Shown piece by piece: positions 8,289 through 16,809 of a DNA stretch of 64,000 bases. Positions within the stretch are counted from its first letter, which is position 1. Each line of letters begins with the position of its first letter. Made by a program: the position numbers and the translations under genes. This stretch comes from Cohnella sp. SGD-V74 (GTDB lineage: Bacteria; Bacillota; Bacilli; Paenibacillales; Paenibacillaceae): the NCBI RefSeq assembly GCF_003001675.1, contig NZ_PVYW01000007.1:124001-188000 (forward strand). Direction: 5' to 3'. Under the pieces are notes generated by a model. That model saw nothing but the letters and a program-made list of their open reading frames with translations. It had not been told where the DNA came from and made no database searches.

Positions 8289-9074
8289 CTATTCTAGACA
8301 GTAAGCTTGGATATGGCGTCGGACGACCTCATCGATGCCGAATTCCGTCTCCAGATAGCGTTCGAAGGAGCCGTAGGCGGTCAGGATACTGTTCATGGAC
8401 GCGTCCAGATAACGAGGCTGCAGTTCCATCGTTTCCCGGAAAGTTTGCAGTTCCTCTTCGCTGATATACTTGGAGACCGCGTCGTACATTTGCCCGTGAT
8501 AATCGGCCAGCGTAACGTTGGAGAGGAGATAGTCCTCCATGACGGTTTCGTAGGGAACGCCGAGCGTCAGCAGAATCAGCATGCTGCCGACCCCGGTGCG
8601 ATCGCGTCCGCCCGCGCAGTGATGCACGAGGGGCAGATTGGCTTCCGGCTCGCGCAGCAGGGCCATCAGATGCTTGTACGACGGGTTGTCTATCGGCAAG
8701 GAGGCATAGAGCCGGAGCAGCATGTCTTCTCCGAACATCTTGTGCAGCCCTTTGGCGAACAGATCCTCGATCGACAGATGAGGCTGGTCTTCGGCCGCCG
8801 CGTTGGCGGGAACGCGGGTAAGGACGGCATTGCCGATTTGCGGGTCGGGCTTCTGCTCGGCCTCGCCGCGATTGCGGTAGTCGAAGACGCTCTTCAGGCC
8901 GATCTGCTCCAGCAGCACCATATCTTCTTGCGTCAATCCCGTAAGCTCCGCCGCGCGGAACAGCAGCCCGGATTTCACCGTGCGTCCGTCTTCGGCGCGC
9001 AGACCGCCCATGTCGCGGAAGTTGAACGCGCCTCTCAGCGGAAGCAGGCATTGCGGCATAAGCTGTTGGGTCAT
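8289..9074 (-). CDS. tyrosine-protein phosphatase-like (DSP/SIW14 type)
   Basis: Soluble phosphatase of the bacterial tyrosine/serine phosphatase family, 261 residues from the chosen start. The P-loop HCAGGRDRTGVGS holds the catalytic C-x5-R motif, and the N-terminal FNFRDMGGLR is the usual family signature. The ATG at 9074 is preceded by AAGGAG, while an earlier in-frame ATG at 9101 sits directly behind the upstream stop codon and has no ribosome binding site. Members act on phosphotyrosine, inositol phosphates or small phosphate esters. In this operon a small-molecule role, dephosphorylating imported organophosphates, is plausible. Confidence 0.88.
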   Translation of the reverse strand: MTQQLMPQCLLPLRGAFNFRDMGGLRAEDGRTVKSGLLFRAAELTGLTQEDMVLLEQIGLKSVFDYRNRGEAEQKPDPQIGNAVLTRVPANAAAEDQPHLSIEDLFAKGLHKMFGEDMLLRLYASLPIDNPSYKHLMALLREPEANLPLVHHCAGGRDRTGVGSMLILLTLGVPYETVMEDYLLSNVTLADYHGQMYDAVSKYISEEELQTFRETMELQPRYLDASMNSILTAYGSFERYLETEFGIDEVVRRHIQAYCLE

Positions 9075-9101
9075 CGTGTTCGTTCTCTCCTTGATAGTCA
9101 T

Positions 9102-9926
9102 TTAATGTTGCGCTGCGAGGGCCGCGAAGGAAAATTTGAAAAATTCGGTTCCGCTCGTCGGCAGGGCGACCGTCTGAATAGATACTCCCTCTCCCGGGCT
9201 TACGGAGACGATGTTGTAGCTGCAGGCGTCGACCATGCGGAAGTGTTCCGCATCGGCCATTTCGCCTGCGAACGCGGTGCCTGCCGCGGCGACGTTAAGG
9301 ACGCCGTGGTACGAGCCGATGTTGTTGGAATGCACGTGGCCGGCCAAGACGGCGACGACGTCGGTACCGGACAAGGCTTGTCCGACCTGTTCCCGGTTCG
9401 CGAGGATGTGGTCTCCCAGCACTCCGCCGATGCTCAGCAGGGGATGGTGAAGGCCGATGACCGTGCCTTTCGGAGCCGGGGTTTGCAGCTCTTGCTTCAG
9501 CCAGGAGAACTGCGTCTCGTCGAGATTGCCGTTATGGCTGCCCGGTACTTGCGTATTCAGGCCGATCAGACGCAGACCGTCGATCGTGTGCGAATAGTAG
9601 TAAGGTTCTTCCGAAGGCTGTTCGCCGAGATAACCTTCGCGGAAAGGGCCGCGGTGATCGTGGTTGCCGAGCACGACGTGGACGGGAGCGCCGATCCGCT
9701 CGGAGCCTTCGTCCAGCAGCTTGCGGATGTGGGCGTAGTCTTCCGCGTCTCCCTCATGGGACAGGTCGCCCGTAATGAGGACGAAGGCCGGCGCGATTCC
9801 GGTCTCTTCGATGTGGCGGAACACTTGGACGACTTTGTCGGCGAGCTGGAACTTGGCGAACTGTCCGTCCTTGCCGGGAGCGTTCATGTGCGTGTCGGTG
9901 AGATGTACGAATTTGACGGGTTTCAT
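9102..9926 (-). CDS. metallophosphoesterase (calcineurin-like, GpdQ/CpdA type)
   Basis: Dinuclear-metal phosphoesterase of 274 residues. The metal-binding blocks are in order: LTDTHMN near residue 8, ITGDLSHEGD, LGNHDHRG, GLHHPLL and LAGHVHSNN. This class includes glycerophosphodiesterases and cyclic-nucleotide phosphodiesterases. The ATG at 9926 (MKPVKFVHL) follows GGAGG; the 39 residues that could be added upstream have no family similarity. First gene of the operon with a phosphatase and a UgpBAE-like importer, so the unit could import a phosphodiester and then hydrolyse it in two steps. Confidence 0.9.
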   Translation of the reverse strand: MKPVKFVHLTDTHMNAPGKDGQFAKFQLADKVVQVFRHIEETGIAPAFVLITGDLSHEGDAEDYAHIRKLLDEGSERIGAPVHVVLGNHDHRGPFREGYLGEQPSEEPYYYSHTIDGLRLIGLNTQVPGSHNGNLDETQFSWLKQELQTPAPKGTVIGLHHPLLSIGGVLGDHILANREQVGQALSGTDVVAVLAGHVHSNNIGSYHGVLNVAAAGTAFAGEMADAEHFRMVDACSYNIVSVSPGEGVSIQTVALPTSGTEFFKFSFAALAAQH

Positions 9927-9963
9927 ATCGGGATAACCTCCAGATGAATTCGAATTTGAACTC

Positions 9964-9996
9964 TTGTACACAACAATTATTGATCTTGTATGTAAG
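9964..9996 (-). promoter_or_regulatory. paired dyads upstream of metallophosphoesterase operon
   Basis: TTGTACACAA (9964-9973) and CTTGTATGTAAG (9985-9996) are two short dyad-like elements with centres 22 bp apart, about two helical turns. They sit 40-70 bp upstream of the first gene, in an AT-rich promoter region. The sequence resembles GntR-type operators. No regulator gene is adjacent. Confidence 0.35.
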
Positions 9997-10046
9997 TTGG
10001 GTATAAACCAGGCTGCGGAAGTTTGTAAAAAAATGAGCATCAAAAA

Positions 10047-10071
10047 GGACGAGCCTTAATCAGGCTCGTCC
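10047..10071 (-). terminator. intrinsic terminator of the ATPase-PIN unit
   Basis: GGACGAGCCT pairs perfectly with AGGCTCGTCC across a 5-base loop. On the minus strand it is followed by TTTTTGATG. It closes the transcript that carries the ATPase and PIN genes and separates it from the promoter of the phosphoesterase operon. Confidence 0.85.
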
Positions 10072-10121
10072 CCAAATTCAAACGCACTTTATAGATAAGG
10101 ATGATTCCAAATCATCGCCGA

Positions 10122-10610
10122 CTATTGATCTCTTCTTCTTCGAGGAGAGGGCATTTCTTCGCAGTAAGACTGCAAATGCTTGTCTAAGCTCCAAATTCTT
10201 ATGGACGCTATTGCAAGGGCAGTATCCTTATATTTTTTGTATACTTGCACAATAGATAAATCGCCGATCCCGATTTCCATAACGGCATATTGAACTACGT
10301 TGCTTGATATTTCTAACAATTCTTCTCTTTCAAACTCCTTGCCGTAATAAGACCAAGGGGCCTGATCATTCACCGTTCTCTTAATGAGTTCGGCCATGAT
10401 TTGAGCGCGGTTTCTTCTCAGATTGCCATCTGCAATATGAGCAATGTGATTGCCTGTTTCTATGATGGTTGCCAAGGGCAGAATCAATGTTTGTTGTCGA
10501 TCTTGCTGCAATACAGCCAATTCTTCAATAATTTCCTTGTGATTCTGGTTCATATGGGGAATGTTTATAATGTTGCACAGGATGGAGGTGTCGATAATCC
10601 TTACATGCAT
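10122..10610 (-). CDS. PIN-domain nuclease-like protein
   Basis: Small protein of 162 residues with the PIN fold pattern. D7 lies in IIDTS, E51 in TIIETGNH, D117 in GIGDLSI and D143 in IWSLDKHL, giving the four acidic positions that bind metal in PIN ribonucleases. It starts 2 bp after the stop of the ATPase gene, so the two are co-transcribed and probably coupled. The C-terminus is basic (SPRRRRDQ). Like its partner it is AT-richer than its neighbours, which suggests transfer. PIN proteins are known as VapC-type toxins and as RNA-processing enzymes; with an ATPase partner, a guarded RNase effector is a reasonable hypothesis. The call rests on motif spacing, not a database match. Confidence 0.7.
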   Translation of the reverse strand: MHVRIIDTSILCNIINIPHMNQNHKEIIEELAVLQQDRQQTLILPLATIIETGNHIAHIADGNLRRNRAQIMAELIKRTVNDQAPWSYYGKEFEREELLEISSNVVQYAVMEIGIGDLSIVQVYKKYKDTALAIASIRIWSLDKHLQSYCEEMPSPRRRRDQ

Positions 10611-10612
10611 AG

Positions 10613-11878
10613 CTATACCCCCAGCCAGCTTAAATCCGTATGATTTTGAACTGGTTTTTTTAGAGCTTTTACTAGTTCGTCCCTCACGGTCAGGTCGCCC
10701 AAATTCCCCTTTGACAACAAAGCAGGCAAAGACTCCATATCCGGCAGCGAGTAGAACTTGCTAGATCCGTCGTTCAAATCCCTGTAGCATAAAACAACGC
10801 CTAACAATTCTTCTCTCGTAAGAGCGTTAAGCAACGTAGGATTGTGCGTAGTTATAATAACATCTATTTGCCGTTCCTTAGTTAGTCTTGACAAGGTTTG
10901 AATCAAACCTTTAATTCTGCTTGGGTGAATGCCGTTGTCAACTTCTTCTATTACGATCATGCTTCCCGGTTCTTCGCTAATAATCGCAGATAATATGGCC
11001 AAGTATCTGAGCGTACCGTCTGAAAGCCGCTTGGCCTCAACAAATTCGGAGCGTTCGCCATATTTTTCCTTCAGACAAAACATAACGTCGCCAATTGAAG
11101 TTTTAATAAAAGAAATATCCTGGATTTCATTTTCGGGTAATTCTTTCAGTGCCTCCAGCAACATTTTCTTATAGTCCTTATGCTGGCACAGCTCATAAAG
11201 GACAGAGGAGATATTATCCGCTCTCGGGCGCAGTTCATGATCGCTTATTCTCGAGTAATCTCTCATGTGGCTGGGGAGGGGGTCCAGAAATAAAATTTTT
11301 CCTAAACGCTCCAAAACCAAGTTGATGTACGCCGCATTTTTTTTGTTATTTTCGGTTTTCGTAGGCATCTTAGACGCAAGTTGAGCAAGCACAGAAGCAG
11401 AGCGAATACAAGTAACTTCCGGATTTCTGCCTCTCTTTCCATTACTGTATTCAACGCTGATGTCGCTAAAATCGTCAGATGTATCTTTGGTTTGGAAAAT
11501 AACAACGGGTTTAGCATCGGTGGAAAGTTTAAACAAACGCTCGGAAAGTACAAAAACTCGATTGCTCACTTTTATTGTAATGGAATATTCCAGATCGTAA
11601 TCTTCATCAAGATCGACCAGACACCCCAAAGTAAACGTGTCAGTGCCGATTCTGGGGCATCCGATACTGCCGCCTCTTATTTCACTGTCGACGTTCTTCG
11701 AGCCGTCAAAGATAACTGACAATTCTCTGCCTGAGGATATTTCGGAAAGAACTTTCATTCCCTCAATGGCATTGGTCTTGCCGCCAGCGTTGCTGCCAAT
11801 CAGAGCAGTTAATTTCTCTATTTCTAATGAGGAACGTTCAAAACTTTTAAAGCTCTGGAACGAAAAGCTCTTAAGCAT
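10613..11878 (-). CDS. AAA/ABC-like ATPase (AAA_15/AAA_21, OLD-like N-terminal type)
   Basis: Soluble ATPase of 421 residues. Walker A is GSNAGGKT (28-35), an ABC-like signature LSDGT lies at 285-289, Walker B is MIVIEEVDNG (307-316) and the switch histidine is in TTHNP (H345). The insertion at about 60-240 would be the coiled or lid region of this family. There is no TOPRIM domain, unlike OLD or GajA proteins. GAGGTG precedes the start at 11878. The gene is followed after 2 bp by a PIN-domain gene. Related ATPases act as sensors in PARIS, Septu and retron-linked defence, each with a nuclease partner. G+C in sampled lines (22 of 60 bases at 10621-10680) is far below the roughly 57 percent of the adjacent repair genes. 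Confidence 0.85.
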   Translation of the reverse strand: MLKSFSFQSFKSFERSSLEIEKLTALIGSNAGGKTNAIEGMKVLSEISSGRELSVIFDGSKNVDSEIRGGSIGCPRIGTDTFTLGCLVDLDEDYDLEYSITIKVSNRVFVLSERLFKLSTDAKPVVIFQTKDTSDDFSDISVEYSNGKRGRNPEVTCIRSASVLAQLASKMPTKTENNKKNAAYINLVLERLGKILFLDPLPSHMRDYSRISDHELRPRADNISSVLYELCQHKDYKKMLLEALKELPENEIQDISFIKTSIGDVMFCLKEKYGERSEFVEAKRLSDGTLRYLAILSAIISEEPGSMIVIEEVDNGIHPSRIKGLIQTLSRLTKERQIDVIITTHNPTLLNALTREELLGVVLCYRDLNDGSSKFYSLPDMESLPALLSKGNLGDLTVRDELVKALKKPVQNHTDLSWLGV

Positions 11879-11926
11879 TCTCCCCCACCTCTTACCCTCG
11901 ATTTGGAATGCAGCCTCATATTACCC

Positions 11927-11932
11927 AGTATA
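11927..11932 (-). promoter_or_regulatory. candidate -10 element for the ATPase-PIN unit
   Basis: TATACT on the minus strand lies about 50 bp upstream of the ATPase start, between it and the 3' end of ung. No convincing -35 hexamer is present at 17 bp, so this is only a candidate. Confidence 0.3.
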
Positions 11933-11968
11933 ACAAGTTGCATTCATCGCAATACCAGAAACGTGCGG

Positions 11969-12646
11969 CTAGACCGAAGGAATCTGCCAGTCGATCTCTT
12001 CCTGGCCGGTCTCCCGCAGGAAGGCGTTGCTCTTCGAGAACGGGCGGCTTCCGAAGAAGCCCGCATGAGCGGACAGCGGACTGGGGTGAGCCGACCGAAT
12101 GATGCAGTGGCGCTTCCCGTCGATGAAGGAGGCTTTCTGCTGCGCGTGGCGGCCCCACAGGATGAATGCCATCGGCTTCTCCCGTTCGTTCAGGCACGCG
12201 ACGATGCGGTCGGTGAACCGCTCCCAGCCGAGGCTCTTATGCGAGTTGGCTTCGCCCTGCCGCACGGTCAGCACCGCATTGAGCAGCAGCACGCCCTGCT
12301 TGGCCCAATGCTCCAGATTGCCGTGGTTCGGAATGTCGCAGCCAAGGTCGGCCTTCAATTCCTTGAATATATTCTGAAGCGAAGGGGGCTGCCTGACGCC
12401 TTGCTGAACCGAGAAGCTGAGCCCGTGGGCTTGTCCCGGGCCGTGGTACGGGTCCTGCCCGAGAATGACGACCTTCACTTCCGAGTAAGGCGTCCAGTGC
12501 AGCGCTTGGAAAATCTGATAAGGATTCGGGTAGACGACCTGTTCCCGATATTCTCCGGCCAGACGCTTTCTTAACTCCTGATAATAGGGTAATTCCATCT
12601 CGGGGTGGAGCAGATCGCCCCAATCGTTGTTAAATAGAACGGCCAT
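11969..12646 (-). CDS. ung: uracil-DNA glycosylase (family 1)
   Basis: Removes uracil from DNA as the first step of base-excision repair. The product has 225 residues, the usual family 1 length. The water-activating loop [17 protein letters not shown] holds the catalytic aspartate, and the leucine-intercalation/minor-groove loop HPSPLSA is intact. The start at 12646 follows a GAGAGGAG stretch. It lies 18 bp downstream of exoA on the same strand, so glycosylase and AP endonuclease are probably co-transcribed as a small repair operon. Confidence 0.97.
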   Translation of the reverse strand: MAVLFNNDWGDLLHPEMELPYYQELRKRLAGEYREQVVYPNPYQIFQALHWTPYSEVKVVILGQDPYHGPGQAHGLSFSVQQGVRQPPSLQNIFKELKADLGCDIPNHGNLEHWAKQGVLLLNAVLTVRQGEANSHKSLGWERFTDRIVACLNEREKPMAFILWGRHAQQKASFIDGKRHCIIRSAHPSPLSAHAGFFGSRPFSKSNAFLRETGQEEIDWQIPSV

Positions 12647-12664
12647 GCCAAGCTTGTCTCCTCT

Positions 12665-13417
12665 CTAGAAAATGTCCAGCGCGACCGGACAATGGTCGCT
12701 TCCCAGAATGTCGCAATGAATGGCGGCGTCCTTAATTGAAGGAGCCAGCCGCGCCGACGCGATAAAATAGTCGATTCTCCACCCGACGTTCCGCTCCCGG
12801 ACGCCCGGCATATTCGACCACCAGGAGTAGACGTCGGTCCGCTCGGGATGCAGATGCCGGAACGTGTCGACGAAGCCGGCGTCCAGCAATCGGGTCATCT
12901 TCTCCCGCTCTTCGTCGGTGAAGCCGGAATTGCCGCGGTTCGACTTGGCGTTCTTGATGTCGATCTCCTGGTGGGCGACGTTCAAGTCGCCGCAGGCGAT
13001 GACCGGCTTGCGCTTGTCCAGCTCGGACAAATAGTCGCGGAACCGATCCTCCCAATCGAGCCGGTAATCCAGGCGCGACAAGTCCCGCTTGGCGTTCGGC
13101 GTATAGACGGTCACGAGGAAGAACTCCTCGAACTCGAGCGTAATGATCCGCCCCTCCGGCTCCGAATCTTCTTCGATGCCGTAGCGCACGGACAGCGGCT
13201 TGATCCTCGTCAGGACGGCCGTGCCGGAGTAGCCTTTTTTCTCCGCGTAGTTCCAATACTGCTCGTACTCTTCTCCGATGGCGAGAGACAGCTGGCCTTC
13301 CGACAGCTTCGTCTCCTGCAGGCAGACGATGTCGGCGTCGACTTCCCGGAAGTAGTCGAGAAACCCTTTATTCACGCAAGCCCGCAATCCGTTAACGTTC
13401 CAAGATACCAATTTCAT
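12665..13417 (-). CDS. exoA: exodeoxyribonuclease III / AP endonuclease
   Basis: Class II AP endonuclease of the Xth family, 250 residues. It should cut 5' to abasic sites and act as a 3'-phosphatase or exonuclease. The metal and catalytic motifs are in order: WNVNGLRA at the N-terminus, LQETKL, GDLNVAHQEID and GSDHCPVALDI at the C-terminus. It is upstream of ung in the same orientation, which fits sequential action on uracil in DNA. About 200 bp of mostly featureless sequence separate it from the divergent racemase gene. Confidence 0.96.
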   Translation of the reverse strand: MKLVSWNVNGLRACVNKGFLDYFREVDADIVCLQETKLSEGQLSLAIGEEYEQYWNYAEKKGYSGTAVLTRIKPLSVRYGIEEDSEPEGRIITLEFEEFFLVTVYTPNAKRDLSRLDYRLDWEDRFRDYLSELDKRKPVIACGDLNVAHQEIDIKNAKSNRGNSGFTDEEREKMTRLLDAGFVDTFRHLHPERTDVYSWWSNMPGVRERNVGWRIDYFIASARLAPSIKDAAIHCDILGSDHCPVALDIF

Positions 13418-13618
13418 GTGCGCCTGCCCCTTTTCCGAATCCTTTTTTACCAGTGTATCATAGATTGGCTTTGGGACCGACTTCCGGATTGTTTTTTGTG
13501 CCGAAACTGGCTATCCTTAAAGTGCGAGAACTACCTCTTAAAAAAAGAATTCGTTCGGACGTAACCGGGAGACAGGAACTTTTCCAACCTACTAAATAAT
13601 CAGGATAAGAGATGACAT

Positions 13619-14395
13619 ATGACTATCGGATTTTTCGATTCGGGAATTGGCGGATTGACGGTGCTGGCGGAGTCGTTGAGACGGCTTCCTGCGCAAGATT
13701 ACGTCTATATGGCGGATACGCTTCACGTGCCCTACGGGCCAAAATCGCAAGAGGAAGTCAGGGACTACGTGCTGGCTGCGATAGAGACGATGATGGAAGA
13801 GGGGATCGAGGCGCTCGTCATCGCGTGCAACACGGCGACGAGCATCGCGGTGAACGAGCTTCGCGAACGGTACGACATTCCGATCGTCGGCATGGAGCCG
13901 GCGGTCAAGCCGGCGGTGGAGATGAACCGGGCAACCGGCAAGAGGGTGCTTGTCTTCGCGACTCAGCTGACGCTCAGCATGCCGAAGTATTACGCGCTCG
14001 TCTCGCGGGTGGACGAAGAGGGGATCGTCGATTCGCTGCCCCTTCCGGAGCTTGTCCGCTACTGCGAAGACTTGCAATTCGACAGGGCCGTTCTGGGAGA
14101 CTACTTCCGCGGCAAGCTGGCGGATTACGATCTCGACCGCTACGGCATCGTCGTTCTGGGCTGCACTCATTATCCGTACTATCGCAACATCCTTCGTGAA
14201 TTGCTGCCCCCGCACATCGAGATCGTGGACGGCAACGCCGGGACGATCCGCCGGCTGGCCTCGCTGCTGAGCCGTTACGGGGTTGTAGGGGGACGAGGAA
14301 GCGGGCAAGTCAAGTTCATGTGCACCGATAACGACCCGGCCTACATCGACAAGATGCAGACCGCGCTGCAATGGCTTCGCGACAACTATTCCTAG
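13619..14395 (+). CDS. racE: glutamate racemase
   Basis: Converts L-glutamate to D-glutamate for peptidoglycan synthesis. 258 residues, the usual length. FDSGIGGLTV near the N-terminus is the family signature; the two catalytic cysteines lie in IACNTATS and VLGCTHYPYY, each followed by the expected threonine and histidine. The ATG overlaps an NdeI-like CATATG and has only a weak purine-rich stretch (GGATAAGAG) upstream. The gene is transcribed alone, divergently from exoA, and is followed by a good terminator. The family symbol murI applies equally. Confidence 0.95.
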   Translation: MTIGFFDSGIGGLTVLAESLRRLPAQDYVYMADTLHVPYGPKSQEEVRDYVLAAIETMMEEGIEALVIACNTATSIAVNELRERYDIPIVGMEPAVKPAVEMNRATGKRVLVFATQLTLSMPKYYALVSRVDEEGIVDSLPLPELVRYCEDLQFDRAVLGDYFRGKLADYDLDRYGIVVLGCTHYPYYRNILRELLPPHIEIVDGNAGTIRRLASLLSRYGVVGGRGSGQVKFMCTDNDPAYIDKMQTALQWLRDNYS

Positions 14396-14435
14396 TATAG
14401 GCTCGCTGATCATTTCAAGACCGTCCTATAAACGC

Positions 14436-14471
14436 AAATAGGCCGCCCTTCATAAAGGATGCGGCCTATTT
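14436..14471 (+). terminator. terminator after racE
   Basis: AAATAGGCCGC pairs perfectly with GCGGCCTATTT around a 14-base loop, 40 bp after the racemase stop. The T-tract is short, so it may be only partly efficient. Confidence 0.7.
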
Positions 14472-14479
14472 AAATAAGC

Positions 14480-14515
14480 AGGCCGCCCGGACTCTCGGCA
14501 AGAGTCGGGCGGCCT
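14480..14515 (-). terminator. terminator after DUF2812 gene
   Basis: CAGGCCGCCCG and GACTC arms pair with GAGTC and GGGCGGCCTG with a one-base bulge. On the minus strand a T-rich stretch follows (CTGCTTATTTAAA). Back to back with the racE terminator between convergent genes. Confidence 0.65.
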
Positions 14516-14526
14516 GTCTGCTGCCG

Positions 14527-15075
14527 TTATCGTTTCCGGGACATCCGGTTAAGCCGGAGGCGGCTGGCCGCGTAGGTCATCAGAATCGGGACGCCGAGTG
14601 CGGCGCCGATGGTCATCAGCGCGAACAGCGCATGAAGAATCCAGCCGGCCGCATCCAGAAGGTGCGCAGCAGCCAGCAGCGCGATCAGCCCGACGGTCGC
14701 GGCGGGGACGCTAAGGAACGGCCTGAGATTCCGGACGTTGCGAACGTACTTCTCGCGGTTCGTCTCCATGTCCGTGTAGATCGGCTTGGTGCCTTTGGGC
14801 GCGGAGAAAATATGGATGTCCCCGACCGAGCATACCCGGGTCCAGCCTCCGGCCTGGAACAGCTCGGAATAACCGTCCAGCTCCTGCGGAGCTACCTCGT
14901 GGTAATCCACGCAATAGTCGAGCTGGGCCGGAGTTCCTCTGCGAAGGAAGTAGCCGAGCGGAGCGAAAGATTCCAGCAGCCATCCCTGGGCGGCAAATCG
15001 GCTTAATTTGTTCATATCCCCTTGCTCCGAGAAAGCCAATCCTCCGGACATTGCGTAACGTTTGTTCCTAGCCAT
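14527..15075 (-). CDS. DUF2812 membrane protein
   Basis: Protein of 182 residues. The N-terminal two thirds matches the DUF2812 pattern: a soluble domain with GGWTRVCSVGDIHIFSAP, usually followed by a short polar segment. Two hydrophobic helices then lie near 120-140 and 145-170, so it is probably anchored with the domain in the cytoplasm. The start overlaps the end of the upstream padR-type gene by 8 bp and has GGAGGAG. DUF2812 genes are commonly paired with PadR regulators in Firmicutes. The molecular function is not known; the PadR partner may control membrane or drug stress. Confidence 0.85.
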   Translation of the reverse strand: MARNKRYAMSGGLAFSEQGDMNKLSRFAAQGWLLESFAPLGYFLRRGTPAQLDYCVDYHEVAPQELDGYSELFQAGGWTRVCSVGDIHIFSAPKGTKPIYTDMETNREKYVRNVRNLRPFLSVPAATVGLIALLAAAHLLDAAGWILHALFALMTIGAALGVPILMTYAASRLRLNRMSRKR

Positions 15076-15418
15076 CGTTTCTCTCCTCCTTGGCGGCCAG
15101 AAGGGCCAGGTTGCCGTGCTCGGCCATTCTTTGCCTTCTCTCGATCTCGGCGATGACGAGCTGTTTGCCTTTGTCGGTAATCGAATACGTTTTTCTTCTG
15201 TCGGTAGCCTCGTCTTCGGTCAGCAGAATGCAGCCGCTGTCCTGAAGCTTGCGAATGAGCGTGTAGGCGGTGGCGGGGCCGATGACGAATTCCCCGTCCG
15301 TCAAGCTCTCGATATAGCTCATGATCGAGTAGCCGTGCCGGGGTGCGAGCAGGGCGAGCAGGATGTAGTAAGCCGCATCCGTCAGTTGTTCCTTCTCCAG
15401 CGTATTGTTCCGTGACAA
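15068..15418 (-). CDS. PadR-family transcriptional regulator
   Basis: Short PadR-type repressor of 116 residues: winged helix at about 15-90 (LLALLAPRHGYSIMSYIE, then IGPATAYTLIRKLQDSGCI and the wing DRRKTYSITDKGK) and a short C-terminal dimerisation helix. The start is a TTG at 15418, justified by GGGAGG at good spacing. It is co-transcribed with the overlapping DUF2812 gene. An outward-facing repeat with ATATCCAT/ATGGATAT half-sites lies about 40 bp upstream, as expected for autoregulation. Confidence 0.92.
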   Translation of the reverse strand: MSRNNTLEKEQLTDAAYYILLALLAPRHGYSIMSYIESLTDGEFVIGPATAYTLIRKLQDSGCILLTEDEATDRRKTYSITDKGKQLVIAEIERRQRMAEHGNLALLAAKEERNDG

Positions 15419-15453
15419 GCGTTCGACCTCCCGACCTGTTTTATATCCACATT

Positions 15454-15494
15454 CGATATATCCATTAATAATATATCAATTATGGATATATTAT
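15454..15494. promoter_or_regulatory. PadR operator candidate (long dyad)
   Basis: ATATATCCAT (15456-15465) and ATGGATATAT (15482-15491) form a perfect 10-bp dyad around 16 bp. A third imperfect half-site (TTATATCCAC) lies nearer the gene. The region is the promoter of the padR-type gene. The same half-site recurs as a compact palindrome at 47786-47799. Confidence 0.6.
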
Positions 15495-15579
15495 CGAAGA
15501 AATCGTAATGCTGTCAACCTTGCCCTTTCCACGGAACGAAAAAAAGACGGCCTTGACGGCCGTCCTGCGGATGAGAGAT

Positions 15580-16809
15580 TTAGAAGTTCTGAGCGGTCGT
15601 ATTCAAGTTGTCGGCAGAGACGGCGACTCTGGCTGTCGCGGAGCCGATTTCTCCGATTGCCCGGAGCAGGGAGTCCAGCTCCGTCTCGACTTTGGAAATT
15701 TCCGCGATGCTGCTCTGAAGAGCCTCCAAAATATGATCGAACGTAAACAGCACCCTCTCGGATTGCCGCTGTCCGAGCTCCACGAACTTCCTGACCTCTT
15801 CGTTCGAACCGACCACTTCATCGATATGGGTATGCGTCAGCCGAATTAGGGTGTCGATCTGTTTGACGGCGGCCGCGGTGTCCTCCGACAGCTTCTTGAC
15901 TTCGCGGGCGACGACCGCGAAGCCGGCTCCCGCTTGTCCGGCGCGGGCCGCTTCTATGGAAGCGTTAAGAGATAGGATCTTGGTCTTGCCGGCGATGTCT
16001 TGCACGATGCGCACGATCGACAGAATCTGCCCGGAGGACTCCGCGAGAGAGGACAGGGAGCCTTCCATAGCGGACGAGCGGTCGCGAATCTTCTCCATCC
16101 GCCGATCCATCTCGTTGACCTGCATGGCGCCTTCCGCGGCGAGCGTCCGGGTGCGGTGCGACATGTCCGCGCCGCGCTGGAACAACTCGTTCACATGGCC
16201 GCTGCTGGCGGCCAACTGCTCGGTGGAGGCGTTCGTCTGCTCCGCCAAGGCGGCCAGCTCCTCGCTGACGAGCCCGATTCTGCGCTTCACCTCTTGACGG
16301 ACCTGGAGATGAACCCTCTCCCTCTCTTCGATATTCTTCCGGTCGTAAGCTTCGATGACGAGCTGCTGCTCGAAGTTGAGCAGCTTGGTGACGGCTTTGC
16401 AGCAGATCAGCGCTTGAGTTCGGTCGGGAAGGACGCGGTGAAGGAGGTCGAGGACGGCGCCCTGCAAATTCTGAAAGCTGGCTATGTACCACTTGGGCTC
16501 TAGGCCGATGCGCTGGTGAACCTCCGCGATGCGGAGGCGCTTGCGAACGTATTCGTCGTCGATCCGTCCGTCGAACATTTCGAGCAGATGCTGCTTCAGC
16601 GTCGTTCTCAGCCGGTCGATCGTGCTGTTGTCGGCGATGATTTTTTGCAGGGCGGGTACTTGGGTGATGGACGAGTAGAAGGCTTCGACGATCGCGTCGA
16701 TGTGACCGATCATGATCGGTTTGACGATCTCGAGCACCCGCCGGTCTTCCTCGGTAAATCCGATCATGCTCAGCTGTTCGGCCAGCTGCCGTTCCACGCC
16801 TAAGATCAT
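15580..16809 (-). CDS. globin-coupled soluble chemoreceptor (HemAT-like)
   Basis: Oxygen-sensing chemotaxis transducer of 409 residues with no membrane segment. Residues about 10-170 form a sensor globin with proximal heme ligand H98 in [14 protein letters not shown], the hallmark of HemAT. The C-terminal half is a methyl-accepting signalling domain with the hairpin-tip stretch [20 protein letters not shown]. It would signal to CheA/CheW. The start at 16809 overlaps the stop of the preceding gene (TAATG) and has AGGAG upstream; an earlier in-frame start would extend into that gene and adds no conserved sequence. It is last in an operon with a STAS protein and a cyclic-di-GMP enzyme. Confidence 0.93.
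   Translation of the reverse strand: MILGVERQLAEQLSMIGFTEEDRRVLEIVKPIMIGHIDAIVEAFYSSITQVPALQKIIADNSTIDRLRTTLKQHLLEMFDGRIDDEYVRKRLRIAEVHQRIGLEPKWYIASFQNLQGAVLDLLHRVLPDRTQALICCKAVTKLLNFEQQLVIEAYDRKNIEERERVHLQVRQEVKRRIGLVSEELAALAEQTNASTEQLAASSGHVNELFQRGADMSHRTRTLAAEGAMQVNEMDRRMEKIRDRSSAMEGSLSSLAESSGQILSIVRIVQDIAGKTKILSLNASIEAARAGQAGAGFAVVAREVKKLSEDTAAAVKQIDTLIRLTHTHIDEVVGSNEEVRKFVELGQRQSERVLFTFDHILEALQSSIAEISKVETELDSLLRAIGEIGSATARVAVSADNLNTTAQNF

Noticed and set aside
10613..11878. OLD or Gabija GajA nuclease
   Set aside because: The ATPase lacks a C-terminal TOPRIM domain; the nuclease activity, if any, would come from the separate PIN protein.
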